From NCBI GenBank assembly GCA_002840245.1, contig PHAA01000002.1, positions 1 to 64,000 of the forward strand: DNA of 64,000 nucleotides. The letters run 5' to 3'. The notes below the pieces were generated by a model. The model saw only the letters and a program-made list of their open reading frames with translations, searched no databases and was not told the DNA's origin. Shown in pieces: positions 53,470 to 61,163 of the stretch. The translations under genes and the position numbers were made by a program. The stretch is from Firmicutes bacterium HGW-Firmicutes-15 (GTDB lineage Bacteria; Bacillota; Syntrophomonadia; Syntrophomonadales; Syntrophomonadaceae). Position 1 is the stretch's first letter; every line of letters begins with the position of its first letter.

Positions 53470-53508
53470 GCTGGAAACAAGAAGGGTCATTCTTGCTCCC
53501 AGCCTTTT
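53470..53508 (+). terminator. Terminator after argR
   Basis: Interrupted stem GCTGG (53470-53474)/CCAGC (53499-53503) and CAAGAA (53478-53483)/TTCTTG (53490-53495), followed by CTTTTGATTT. Confidence 0.6.
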
Positions 53509-53524
53509 GATTTAGGAAAAGAGG

Positions 53525-53563
53525 CATTGGCATAAATGCCAAAGCTTGGCATTTATGCCAATG
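53525..53563. promoter_or_regulatory. Distal enhancer doublet for the sigma-54 promoter at 53866
   Basis: Two 16-bp palindromes, TTGGCATAAATGCCAA (53527-53542) and TTGGCATTTATGCCAA (53546-53561), start 19 bp apart. Together they make an 18-bp perfect inverted repeat with a 3-base centre (53525-53563). Both fit TTGGCA-N4-TGCCAA, the form repeated before the other two sigma-54 promoters. They lie about 305-340 bp upstream of the -24 box. Predicted binding site of the activator encoded at 57178. Confidence 0.75.
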
Positions 53564-53776
53564 ATATAATATGATTCCTAAGTCGGTCTTACTTGTATCA
53601 GAATCTTTATCCCAAACATCATCCTCGTGCTGTTTTCTGCCGATTCCGAACTCACAATAAGGCATTGTAAAGATGATGCTGATAGCCTCTCTCCTTATTT
53701 ACATTCAGGCTATTAGAATTTATCAGAGGTGGATATGTATTTCCTGTGTTTGAGTTTTAAATCTGTCTAAATAAAT

Positions 53777-53792
53777 TTGGACTTTATGCCAA
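53777..53792. promoter_or_regulatory. Proximal enhancer site for the sigma-54 promoter at 53866
   Basis: TTGGACTTTATGCCAA matches TTGGCA-N4-TGCCAA except at two positions. Its TGCCAA half begins 79 bp upstream of the -24 TGG, the same distance as in the other two sigma-54 promoters of the cluster. Confidence 0.65.
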
Positions 53793-53865
53793 AGGAAATT
53801 TCGGATTTTATTCAATAAAATTTTGAAAGCCCAACTAAGCGGGTTATATTAGGGATACTTCTAAT

Positions 53866-53881
53866 TGGCATCCAAATTGCA
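53866..53881 (+). promoter_or_regulatory. Sigma-54 promoter of the first CoA-transferase gene
   Basis: TGGCATCCAAATTGCA: GG at 53867-53868 and GC at 53879-53880 with exactly ten bases between, matching TGGCAC-N5-TTGCA. Transcription would start near 53892, leaving a leader of about 305 bases before the CoA-transferase gene. Confidence 0.85.
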
Positions 53882-53942
53882 TTCGATGAGGAATAAGTAG
53901 GCTAAAATATATTGATTTTTTTATGGGGGTGAAGCGAGGAAA

Positions 53943-54002
53943 ATGCCAGAAAATATGGCATCTAAATCCGAACTGGCTATAAATAAAGCAAAAAAGGCAT
54001 GA
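53943..54002 (+). CDS. Possible 19-residue leader peptide
   Basis: ATG 53943 to TGA 54000-54002, preceded by GCGAGG; reads MPENMASKSELAINKAKKA. The ATG lies in a palindrome ATGCCA-N7-TGGCAT (53943-53961). It sits in the long leader of the CoA-transferase mRNA. It may be a translated leader or chance. Confidence 0.3.
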   Translation: MPENMASKSELAINKAKKA

Positions 54003-54197
54003 ATTATAGAGGCAATGTTGACCAGCCTTCGGGCTTAAATTTCATTGAAAGATGGGTGTAAAGCATGTTCTTCCTTAATGGTAGATTGTAGACTATTCTT
54101 ATCTGACAAATAAAAAGCACTTATACAGAAAATGAAATATAATCATTACAAGGAAGAAAATAGTTTTATAAATTAAAACAGGAGGAGTGTACTTAAT

Positions 54198-55544
54198 ATG
54201 TTTCAGAGCGAATACAAGAAAAAATTGCGTACACCAGAAGAGGCAGTGAAGGTTGTTAAGTCAGGAGACTGGGTTGATTACATGTACTTCAACGGTTATC
54301 CGAAAGCCCTCGACAAAGCGCTGGCGAAACGGAAAGAAGAACTCTATGGGGTGCATGTCAGGAGTGGTATATCTCTGCCCCCATTTCCTGAAGTTCCTAT
54401 AAGTGACCCTACTATGGAACATTTCCAGTGGGATAGCTGGCATTTCGGGGCATGGGATGCCAAATTGGCCGATCAGGGTATCTGCAGTTTTTCACCCCTG
54501 CTGTATCATGAGGTGCCAGGTTATTACCGCAACCATGAAGTAGAAGTTGATGTAGCCATGATGAGGGTATGTCCCATGGATAAATTCGGCTATTTCAATT
54601 TCGGGATCAATGCTTCTCATTGTGAGGCTGTTATTGAAAATGCAAAGATAGCCATTGTCGAGGAAAATGAGAGTATGCCTTATGTTCATGGTGGCAGCGG
54701 TAACCAGATTCATATTTCGGAGATAGACTATATTGTTCGAGGTGAAAACGAAGCAATGGCCAACGCTCCAATTTTGGAGGCTTCCGAGGCGGAAAAAAAG
54801 ATTGCTGATCACATTCTGAAGGATATTCATGATGGTTGTTGCATCCAGTTGGGGATAGGTGGTCTGCCTAATTATTTGGGTAAGCAGATTGCGGACTCTG
54901 GACTTAAGGATCTGGGGGTTCATACTGAGATGATGGCAGATGCTTATGTTGAGATGTGGGAGAAGGGTTGTATTACAGGAGCCAAAAAGGAACTGGATCG
55001 CAAGAAAATGGTGTGTGCTTTTGCACTGGGATCTCCAAAGTTGTATGATTTCATGGATCATAATCCTATGATTGCCTGTTATTCGGTAGACTACACCAAT
55101 AATCCCTATATTATTGCCCAGCTTTCCAATATGATTTCTATTAATGCCTGTTTGGAAGTCGATTTCTATGGCCAGGTCGTCTCAGAGATGCAGGGATCAC
55201 GGCAGATAACCGGTACAGGAGGGCAATGGGATTTTGTCTACGGCGCCTATCATTCACCGGGAGGTAAAAGCTTTCTTTGTATGCCTTCCATTTTCAGGGC
55301 TAAGGATGGTTCAACGCAGTCCAAAATAAGACCTGCCCTAACTCCAGGTGCAGCGTGTACCGTATCCCGTCAACTATCTCACTATATTGTTACCGAATAC
55401 GGCGTGGCTTTAATGAAATGCCAGTCCATTTGGAAACGAACGGAAAACCTTATCGAGATTGCTCATCCAGACTTCCGGGACGAACTAATTCGGGAGGCTG
55501 AGAAATTAGGATTCTGGAAAAAAAGCAACAAAATCGAACCCTAG
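54198..55544 (+). CDS. Acetyl-CoA hydrolase/transferase family CoA-transferase, copy 1
   Basis: 448 residues, the length of butyryl-CoA:acetate and 4-hydroxybutyrate CoA-transferases. GLGVHTEMMADAY (HTEM near residue 242) contains the likely catalytic glutamate, and FYGQVVSEMQG and TGTGGQWDFVYGA are the conserved CoA-binding parts. It probably moves CoA between an acyl-CoA and a free short-chain acid such as butyrate and acetate, which activates the growth substrate. The ATG 54198 follows AGGAGGAG. First gene behind the sigma-54 promoter at 53866, and about half identical to copy 2 downstream by eye. Confidence 0.88.
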   Translation: MFQSEYKKKLRTPEEAVKVVKSGDWVDYMYFNGYPKALDKALAKRKEELYGVHVRSGISLPPFPEVPISDPTMEHFQWDSWHFGAWDAKLADQGICSFSPLLYHEVPGYYRNHEVEVDVAMMRVCPMDKFGYFNFGINASHCEAVIENAKIAIVEENESMPYVHGGSGNQIHISEIDYIVRGENEAMANAPILEASEAEKKIADHILKDIHDGCCIQLGIGGLPNYLGKQIADSGLKDLGVHTEMMADAYVEMWEKGCITGAKKELDRKKMVCAFALGSPKLYDFMDHNPMIACYSVDYTNNPYIIAQLSNMISINACLEVDFYGQVVSEMQGSRQITGTGGQWDFVYGAYHSPGGKSFLCMPSIFRAKDGSTQSKIRPALTPGAACTVSRQLSHYIVTEYGVALMKCQSIWKRTENLIEIAHPDFRDELIREAEKLGFWKKSNKIEP

Positions 55545-55665
55545 AACGCTTCTTCTTGAAAAACCATTTGCTACATTATTAGTGAGCGCTAGCGAACACC
55601 AGTAGTACCCGCAGGGTGATCGTTGAATACAGAGATACATCATATTTGAATCAGGAGTTGAAGAG
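55545..55665. other. Spacer between the CoA-transferase genes with a shared short repeat
   Basis: No terminator or promoter is evident, so copies 1 and 2 are probably co-transcribed. ACATTATTAGTGAGCGCTAG at 55573-55592 matches 17 of 20 bases at 47997-48016, just upstream of the OLE promoter. Meaning unknown. Confidence 0.35.
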
Positions 55666-57021
55666 ATGGCCATAAATTATATGAAAGAATATACAGAAAA
55701 GTTGGTATCGGCGGATGAAGCAGTCAAAGTTATAAAATCCGGGGATTGGATCGATTACGGAGCGATATGCGGCAAGGTTATTGCTCTCGATGAAGCATTA
55801 GCCAAAAGGAAACAGGAATTACAGGACGTTAAAATATGGAGTTTGTTAAATCTCTACCCCTCTAAGGTAATTGAGGCTGATCCTAACGGAGAATCATTCA
55901 TCTGGCATAGCTGGCATTTATCTGGTCAGGATCGCAAAATTGCCGGTAGCGGAAGGCCGGTGTACTATTCTTCCATTAGGTATTCAGAGTTGCCCCGTTA
56001 TGTGCGGGAACATATTGAGCCTATCGATGTTGCCATGCTGCAAGTAGGACCTATGGACAAACACGGTAATTTCAATTTCGGTCCCCAAAATTCTCATACC
56101 AGAGCTGTCTGTGAACGAGCTAAAATCGTCATTGTGGAGGTTAATTCCAATCAGCCTCGCTGTTTAGGCGGATATGAGGAGGATGTACATCTTTCCGAAG
56201 TAGACTATATCGTGGAAGGAAATAACTCGCCGCTTCCGCAGTTACCTGTCTCGAATTCCACTGAAGCCGATAAAAGGGCAGCTCAGTTCATCATCGATGA
56301 AATGCAGGACAACTGCTGTGTTCAACTGGGTATTGGCGGCATGCCTAATGCCGTAGGTATAATGATTGCTCAGTCCGACTTAAAAAATCTAGGTTGTCAT
56401 ACAGAAATGTTGGTAGATGCTTATGTGGATATGTATGAGGCCGGCATACTCACTGGGGCTAAAAAAACCATTGATCCCGGTAAAATGGTGTATGCTTTCG
56501 CACTGGGAAGCCAGCGATTATATGATTTTATCGATGATAATCCTCGCTGCGCAATATTTCCTGTGAATTATACTAACAAACCTTCAATTGCAGCACTGAA
56601 TGACAACCTAATAAGCATAAATAATGCCATAGAAGTTGACATTTATGGCCAGGTTTGTTCGGAATCAGCCGGAACCAAAATTATCAGTGGAACAGGGGGA
56701 CAGTTGGATTTCGTCCTAGCCGGTTACGAATCCAGAGGCGGCAAGTCGTTTATCTGTCTGCCTTCAACGAATATCGGAAAGGATGGCAAGCTTCAGTCGA
56801 GGATTGTACCTACTCTTAGACCGGGCGCTATTGTGACCGATCCGCGCTCGGTAGCTCATTTTATCGTTACCGAGTATGGCAAATTTGAAATGAAAGGAAT
56901 GTCTGTTTGGCAGAGGGCTGAAGGATTAATAAACATATCCCATCCCGATTTCAGAGATCAACTGATTAAAGAAGCGGAGAAACAGGGTATTTGGTGCAGA
57001 ACTAATAAAACAATAAGTTAA
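55666..57021 (+). CDS. Acetyl-CoA hydrolase/transferase family CoA-transferase, copy 2
   Basis: 451 residues, paralogous to copy 1 over its full length: SADEAVKVIKSGDWIDYGA, LGCHTEMLVDAYVDMY with the presumed catalytic glutamate, VDIYGQVCSESAG, SGTGGQLDFVLAGY. The 5' half differs most, suggesting another acyl specificity. ATG 55666 has AGGAGTTG upstream. It shares the copy 1 transcript by position. Confidence 0.88.
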   Translation: MAINYMKEYTEKLVSADEAVKVIKSGDWIDYGAICGKVIALDEALAKRKQELQDVKIWSLLNLYPSKVIEADPNGESFIWHSWHLSGQDRKIAGSGRPVYYSSIRYSELPRYVREHIEPIDVAMLQVGPMDKHGNFNFGPQNSHTRAVCERAKIVIVEVNSNQPRCLGGYEEDVHLSEVDYIVEGNNSPLPQLPVSNSTEADKRAAQFIIDEMQDNCCVQLGIGGMPNAVGIMIAQSDLKNLGCHTEMLVDAYVDMYEAGILTGAKKTIDPGKMVYAFALGSQRLYDFIDDNPRCAIFPVNYTNKPSIAALNDNLISINNAIEVDIYGQVCSESAGTKIISGTGGQLDFVLAGYESRGGKSFICLPSTNIGKDGKLQSRIVPTLRPGAIVTDPRSVAHFIVTEYGKFEMKGMSVWQRAEGLINISHPDFRDQLIKEAEKQGIWCRTNKTIS

Positions 57022-57177
57022 AGACCTGTGATAATTGGATAGAAAAGAGAAAAAATTTCATAAAGATTACCAGCAAATGCATAGTATGAAAAAGAAGTGA
57101 TTAAATGGAAGCTACCTATTAAAATACCATGATACGTGCTCTGACGAACAATGCTGTCTTACCAGAAGGAGGAAAAA

Positions 57178-58542
57178 ATGAATGGTACTCATAAGCTAGC
57201 TGAATTGTTTGATCAAAATCCATATATGGCCGTACTGAGCGTAGATAAAGACGGAAGGGTTCTTTTTATCAACAAAACATATTTACAAGTGCTGGGATTA
57301 AAGAAGGAAGAAGTATTAGGGAGACCAATCATAGCTATAACTCCGCATACCAAGACTGCAAAAGTATTAAGTACAGGCAAAGCAATCACTGCTTATAATT
57401 GGAACATAAACGGGCACCAAATGATTGGCTGTGCGGTGCCGATGTTTAAACAAGATGAAATAGTGGGATGTTTTGCTTACAGCATTTCCTTGAATATTTG
57501 GGATTCAAAGACTTTGGTGGAAAGGCTTTTATCGGAAAACAATATGCTTAAGGATGAGGTGTTTAAATCTCATACTGCGAAATATAATTTTGATGATATT
57601 GTTGGAAATGATAAAAGAATTTTAAGTGCCAAATTATTAGCCCAACAGGTAGCACATCAGGCCGATACCAAGGTTTTAGTTACCGGGGAAAGTGGTACCG
57701 GCAAGGAGCTGTTTGCTCATGCCATACATAATTCTAGTGCGCGCTCCCAAAGTCCGTTCGTTAGGGTTAACTGTGCCGCTATTCCTGAGAATCTACTTGA
57801 AGCAGAGCTTTTTGGATACGAAGATGGAGCTTTCACAGGGGCCAAAAAAGGTGGAAGATTGGGAAAATTTGAACTAGCTAATAATGGCACTATTTTTTTA
57901 GATGAAATAGGTGAAATGCCACTCGCTATGCAGAGTAAGCTGCTTTTGGTTCTACAGGAGCGTGAGATAGAGAGACTGGGCGGAGAAAGCTCAATTAAGT
58001 TGAATGTGCGAGTAATTTCAGCCACCAATCGCAATTTGCAGAACATGGTGGACAAAGGGCTTTTTAGGCAAGATCTTTATTATAGGTTGAATGTGGTACA
58101 GATAGATGTGCCAGCCCTCCGGCATAGAAAAGGAGATATCAGTATATTGGCTGAGTATTTTTTGCGAAAATTGAACCGCCGCTTAATGACTCCCATTAGC
58201 AGCATTTCTGGAGAAGCAATTGATATATTGAATAGGTATACTTGGCCTGGAAACATACGGGAATTAGAAAACGTTATGGAGAGGGCTATGAGTCTAGCTT
58301 CTATGGAAAAAGCGGAGCTGCTTGGCAAGAGGTATTTTACATTTTTGTGTAATAAAATGAATTTTACTTGTCCAGTGGGCACAAAAAGTTTAAAAGTAAT
58401 AACTCAAGAATTTGAAGAGAGCATACTTACACGAATAATGGAAGAAACAGATTTCAATAAAGTTCAAGCTGCTGAGTACCTAGGTATTGACCTGTCTTCG
58501 CTTTACCGCAAACTGAAAAAATATGGAATTGCTGTAAACTAA
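57178..58542 (+). CDS. Sigma-54-dependent transcriptional activator (PAS-AAA+-Fis)
   Basis: 454 residues from ATG 57178 (GAAGGAGG upstream). PAS domain about 8-110 ([20 protein letters not shown]). AAA+ domain about 138-370: Walker A GESGTGKE (170-177), the sigma-54-contacting GAFTGA (217-222), Walker [11 protein letters not shown] (238-247) and arginine-finger region [11 protein letters not shown]-terminal Fis helix-turn-helix about 428-450. There is no receiver domain, so it likely senses a ligand or redox state through PAS. Three sigma-54 promoters with matching palindromes lie on both sides; it is their probable activator. Effector unknown. Confidence 0.93.
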   Translation: MNGTHKLAELFDQNPYMAVLSVDKDGRVLFINKTYLQVLGLKKEEVLGRPIIAITPHTKTAKVLSTGKAITAYNWNINGHQMIGCAVPMFKQDEIVGCFAYSISLNIWDSKTLVERLLSENNMLKDEVFKSHTAKYNFDDIVGNDKRILSAKLLAQQVAHQADTKVLVTGESGTGKELFAHAIHNSSARSQSPFVRVNCAAIPENLLEAELFGYEDGAFTGAKKGGRLGKFELANNGTIFLDEIGEMPLAMQSKLLLVLQEREIERLGGESSIKLNVRVISATNRNLQNMVDKGLFRQDLYYRLNVVQIDVPALRHRKGDISILAEYFLRKLNRRLMTPISSISGEAIDILNRYTWPGNIRELENVMERAMSLASMEKAELLGKRYFTFLCNKMNFTCPVGTKSLKVITQEFEESILTRIMEETDFNKVQAAEYLGIDLSSLYRKLKKYGIAVN

Positions 58543-58645
58543 TTCTTGCATCATGTTAACCTACCAAAAAACTTTGCCAAAAACCACTACAACTCACACT
58601 TCCATGTATTTAAGCTCTTACTATGGGGTTTAATTTTCAACCCAT

Positions 58646-58680
58646 CTGGCATTCCTGCCAAAACATTGCATTTATGCCAC
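58646..58680. promoter_or_regulatory. Distal enhancer doublet for the sigma-54 promoter at 58807
   Basis: CTGGCATTCCTGCCAA (58646-58661) and ATTGCATTTATGCCAC (58665-58680), each 13 of 16 to TTGGCATTTATGCCAA, starting 19 bp apart as in the other promoters. Confidence 0.6.
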
Positions 58681-58717
58681 GATCAAATCTACCTTTCCTT
58701 CCCCATCTGGTTTTTCT

Positions 58718-58733
58718 ATGGAAATTTTGCCAA
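58718..58733. promoter_or_regulatory. Proximal enhancer site for the sigma-54 promoter at 58807
   Basis: ATGGAAATTTTGCCAA; its TGCCAA half begins at 58728, 79 bp upstream of the -24 TGG. The left half is degenerate (ATGGAA). Confidence 0.55.
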
Positions 58734-58806
58734 AACATCATCCTTCCAGCAGTATCCTACTGATAAATTTCCCCCATTCATCGGCATTTGTATCTTAATA
58801 ATATAC

Positions 58807-58822
58807 TGGCACGGAAGTTGCA
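58807..58822 (+). promoter_or_regulatory. Sigma-54 promoter of the small-gene operon
   Basis: TGGCACGGAAGTTGCA, a perfect match to TGGCAC-N5-TTGCA with GG-N10-GC spacing (58808-58809, 58820-58821). It is 36 bases before the stub gene ATG. The 46 bases from here align without gaps to the acyl-CoA dehydrogenase promoter at 59875. Confidence 0.88.
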
Positions 58823-58857
58823 TTATTAACATGTACAGATAGAAAGGGGGGATGCAA

Positions 58858-59016
58858 ATGGGTTTTGGTTTTACTTATAACAAAGACTTAGTCACCTGGT
58901 ACCAAAAACAAAATAAGCCCAAAAGCAGAAAAGACAATATTATTCGAACCATAGCTGAACGAACATGTTTTAAAAAATTAGATAGCTTGACGAATTCTAT
59001 TCATGCAGCCATGTAA
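58858..59016 (+). CDS. 52-residue protein sharing its start with the acyl-CoA dehydrogenase
   Basis: ATG 58858 follows AAAGGGGGG at 58843-58851. It begins MGFGFTYNKDLVTW; the dehydrogenase at 59972 begins MGFGFNYNEDQLAL. At DNA level 27 of 29 bases match (58859-58887 and 59973-60001), then similarity ends and a basic tail (QKQNKPKSRKDNIIR) continues to TAA 59014. It looks like a duplicated promoter-plus-start segment that captured or decayed into another reading frame. It may be a degraded gene or a real small protein; first gene after a strong sigma-54 promoter. Confidence 0.55.
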   Translation: MGFGFTYNKDLVTWYQKQNKPKSRKDNIIRTIAERTCFKKLDSLTNSIHAAM

Positions 59017-59044
59017 AAAGACTGGCAATTGGAGGTATAACAAA

Positions 59045-59269
59045 ATGGATAATATGCATATCCTTGATCGATTGATAAGCATTAAGAATAATGCCCAAGC
59101 TAGAGCATTGGTAGAATTGAAGGAAAATCCAGAATACAATCAGTACATTGTAAAAGCCGATAATCTGGAGAGCGGAATCAATCAGTTAATAATCGAAATC
59201 CAAAATATTATATTGGCAGAACAAAAGATGAGTTGCCGAAATAATAATTCTACACTATGGATCATTTAG
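59045..59269 (+). CDS. Unknown 74-residue protein in the sigma-54 micro-operon
   Basis: ATG 59045 has GGAGGT eight bases upstream, a strong site. The sequence is helical and charged (ILDRLISIKNNAQARALVEL, NQLIIEIQNIILAEQKM) with a polar tail and a single cysteine. I recognise no family. It lies 28 bases after the stub gene and 75 before the Com-like gene, so all three likely share one mRNA ending at 59630. Confidence 0.6.
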   Translation: MDNMHILDRLISIKNNAQARALVELKENPEYNQYIVKADNLESGINQLIIEIQNIILAEQKMSCRNNNSTLWII

Positions 59270-59344
59270 CCAGCCACCTGCTTTTAGATATACTCACATG
59301 GCAGAGAGAGTCAAATAAATTCAATTCAAAGGAGTGAGCATAAT

Positions 59345-59497
59345 TTGCAGGACTTGCGGTGCAAAAAATGCAATAAACTATTAGGTAAATACTTGGATTG
59401 TAAGCAGTTAGAAATTAAATGTCCCCGGTGCGGGCTAAGCAACTATGTGCGTGAAAACCTATCCTGTACGAGCCGAGAGAAGAGTTGCCCAGTATAA
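59345..59497 (+). CDS. Com-like zinc-ribbon protein (phage Mu Com family)
   Basis: 50 residues, TTG 59345 to TAA 59495-59497, with AAAGGAGTG upstream. CKKC (residues 6-9) and CPRC (26-29) with the spacing RCKKCNKLLGKYL...EIKCPRCG closely follow the Mu Com protein, a zinc-binding translational activator that opens the mom mRNA. Com-like domains also occur as small stand-alone proteins in Firmicutes. No mom-like gene or phage is near. An RNA-binding role in this regulon is a guess. Confidence 0.65.
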   Translation: MQDLRCKKCNKLLGKYLDCKQLEIKCPRCGLSNYVRENLSCTSREKSCPV

Positions 59498-59591
59498 GGC
59501 TAAAGCAGGAATTAAGTGATTGACAGGATGTCTGAAGTTGTCTGCTACCAGCATGGGAGTATGATGGTATGCACCTTGAGACACCTATAAT

Positions 59592-59630
59592 ATTCCCTGG
59601 CACTCATATGAATGCCAGGGAATTATTTTT
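59592..59630 (+). terminator. Terminator of the small-gene operon
   Basis: 11-bp stem ATTCCCTGGCA (59592-59602) with TGCCAGGGAAT (59613-59623), ten-base loop, followed by TATTTTT. Separates the micro-operon from the acyl-CoA dehydrogenase promoter. Confidence 0.85.
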
Positions 59631-59711
59631 GAACTGAAAATTATAAATAACCCCAAAAACGCCGCATTGCAAATTAATGGGCCTGACCATGCCCATTAAT
59701 TCATAAAGTCT

Positions 59712-59746
59712 TTTGCATCTCTGCAAAGGATTAGCATTTTTGTCAT
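59712..59746. promoter_or_regulatory. Distal enhancer doublet for the sigma-54 promoter at 59875
   Basis: TTTGCATCTCTGCAAA (59712-59727) and TTAGCATTTTTGTCAT (59731-59746), degenerate forms of TTGGCA-N4-TGCCAA, again starting exactly 19 bp apart. Confidence 0.5.
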
Positions 59747-59785
59747 CTATTATATACGCATTTACTTCCCAAGTCTGGCTTATTT

Positions 59786-59801
59786 CTGGATAGTTTGCCA
59801 A
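59786..59801. promoter_or_regulatory. Proximal enhancer site for the sigma-54 promoter at 59875
   Basis: CTGGATAGTTTGCCAA; its TGCCAA half begins at 59796, 79 bp upstream of the -24 TGG. Confidence 0.5.
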
Positions 59802-59874
59802 AATCACATCCTTGCTTCAGTTTCTTGCCTACGCTAAACCTCCAATTACCGGCATTTTCAATTCTATTTAACCC

Positions 59875-59890
59875 TGGCATGAAATATGCA
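59875..59890 (+). promoter_or_regulatory. Sigma-54 promoter of the acyl-CoA dehydrogenase gene
   Basis: TGGCATGAAATATGCA with GG-N10-GC spacing (59876-59877, 59888-59889). Leader of about 70 bases to the TTG start at 59972. Confidence 0.82.
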
Positions 59891-59971
59891 ATATGAACTA
59901 ATGGAGATAGAAAGGGGGGACAAGAAAGATTAGGTTAGTATTTTGAATTTTACGATAGGAGGGGATTTTAA

Positions 59972-61114
59972 TTGGGTTTTGGTTTTAATTATAACGAAGA
60001 CCAACTAGCTTTGCAGCGTACAGTAAAGAAATTTGCGGAAAACGAAATAGTTCCGGTCCGGCATGATTATGATGAGTCAGAGGAATTTCCATGGCCAGAA
60101 GTTAAAAAGATGCATGAACTGGGCATTGCTTGTATGAATGCCCCGGAAAAATATAATGGCATGGCTTTTGGTAATGTCAGCCTATGTATGGTAGTGGAGG
60201 AAATCTGCAAAGCTTGCCTGGGAATTGCGATTACCCCTCTGGCTAATATGCTGGCATCTGAGCCGGTTCTTTATGGAGGAAACGAGGAACAGCAAGAGTG
60301 GTGGTATCCAGGTATATGCGACGATGGGCAGATTGCTTCTTATGCGGTAACCGAACCGGGTGCCGGATCGGACGTAGCAGGTCTGTCTACAAATGCTAAA
60401 AAAGATGGGGATTACTATATCCTTAACGGTACTAAATGCTTCATAACGAATGCCCGCCATGCCGACAAATACACGGTCCTGGCTACCCATGATAAGAGTA
60501 AGGGCAGCAGGTCACAGTCATTCTTCATGGTGGATCGTAATACTGAGGGATTATCTATAGGCAAAAGCGAACACAAAATGGGTATGCGCTGTTCGGACAC
60601 TTCGGAGCTAATTTTGGATAATGTCAAAGTGCATAAAAAGTTCAGGTTGGGGGAAGAAGGAGATGGCTTTAAATTGGCGATGAAGGCCTTTAATTCATCC
60701 CGTCCTTTCATTGCAGCGGCTGCGGTAGGAGTAGCAAATGGAGCTTTTGAATTTGCTCGGGATTATGCCAAAGAGAGAAAAGCCTTCGGTAAGCCTATTG
60801 CCAGTTTTCAGGCTATTCAGTTCATGCTTGCTGATATGAAAATGAATATTGAAGCCTCGCGCCTGCTGTATCAAAAAGCTGCCTGGTTATTAGATGAACA
60901 TCTAATGGCAGCAGAACTGTCAGCTATCTGTAAATGCTTTGCTGCAGACATGTGTATGCAGGTCACCACTGACGCGGTCCAAATTTTGGGTGGATATGGA
61001 TTCTGTCGGGATTATCCAGTAGAAAAAATGATGAGAGATTCTAAAATACTACAGATTTTTGAAGGTACATCACAAATTCAGCGAGTGATTATAGCTAAAG
61101 ATATTTTAGGTTAG
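59972..61114 (+). CDS. Acyl-CoA dehydrogenase (short-chain type)
   Basis: 380 residues, standard length. FAD/substrate segments YAVTEPGAGSDVAGLSTNA, FITNARHADKYTV, and KMGMRCSDTSELILDNVKV are present; the catalytic base is Glu364 in QIFEGTSQIQRVI, the position used by short- and medium-chain enzymes. It probably oxidises butyryl-CoA to crotonyl-CoA, the energetically hard step of syntrophic butyrate oxidation; electron-transferring flavoprotein genes are not in the window. TTG 59972 follows AGGAGGGG. It is driven by the sigma-54 promoter at 59875. Confidence 0.93.
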   Translation: MGFGFNYNEDQLALQRTVKKFAENEIVPVRHDYDESEEFPWPEVKKMHELGIACMNAPEKYNGMAFGNVSLCMVVEEICKACLGIAITPLANMLASEPVLYGGNEEQQEWWYPGICDDGQIASYAVTEPGAGSDVAGLSTNAKKDGDYYILNGTKCFITNARHADKYTVLATHDKSKGSRSQSFFMVDRNTEGLSIGKSEHKMGMRCSDTSELILDNVKVHKKFRLGEEGDGFKLAMKAFNSSRPFIAAAAVGVANGAFEFARDYAKERKAFGKPIASFQAIQFMLADMKMNIEASRLLYQKAAWLLDEHLMAAELSAICKCFAADMCMQVTTDAVQILGGYGFCRDYPVEKMMRDSKILQIFEGTSQIQRVIIAKDILG

Positions 61115-61163
61115 GGGTTTATTAGGGGAGTTTTCATAAGCAAAATTGAGGGAGGGATTATTG

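Larger units (their letters stand above)
59498..59971. other. Intergenic region: terminator, hairpin and acyl-CoA dehydrogenase control region
   Basis: 59498-59591 holds nothing I recognise. It is followed by the terminator at 59592, an 11-bp inverted repeat AATTAATGGGC/GCCCATTAATT (59672-59682, 59691-59701), the enhancer sites at 59712-59801, the sigma-54 promoter at 59875 and the ribosome-binding site AGGAGGGG (59957-59964). The dehydrogenase leader contains about 55 bases (59921-59971) absent from the duplicated copy upstream. Confidence 0.5.

Noticed and set aside
53417-53665. 82-codon minus-strand frame
   Set aside because: It crosses the argR terminator and the enhancer palindromes and has no ribosome-binding site.
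58546-58842. 98-codon plus-strand frame after the activator gene
   Set aside because: It covers the enhancer sites and the sigma-54 promoter, lacks a ribosome-binding site and has unusual composition.
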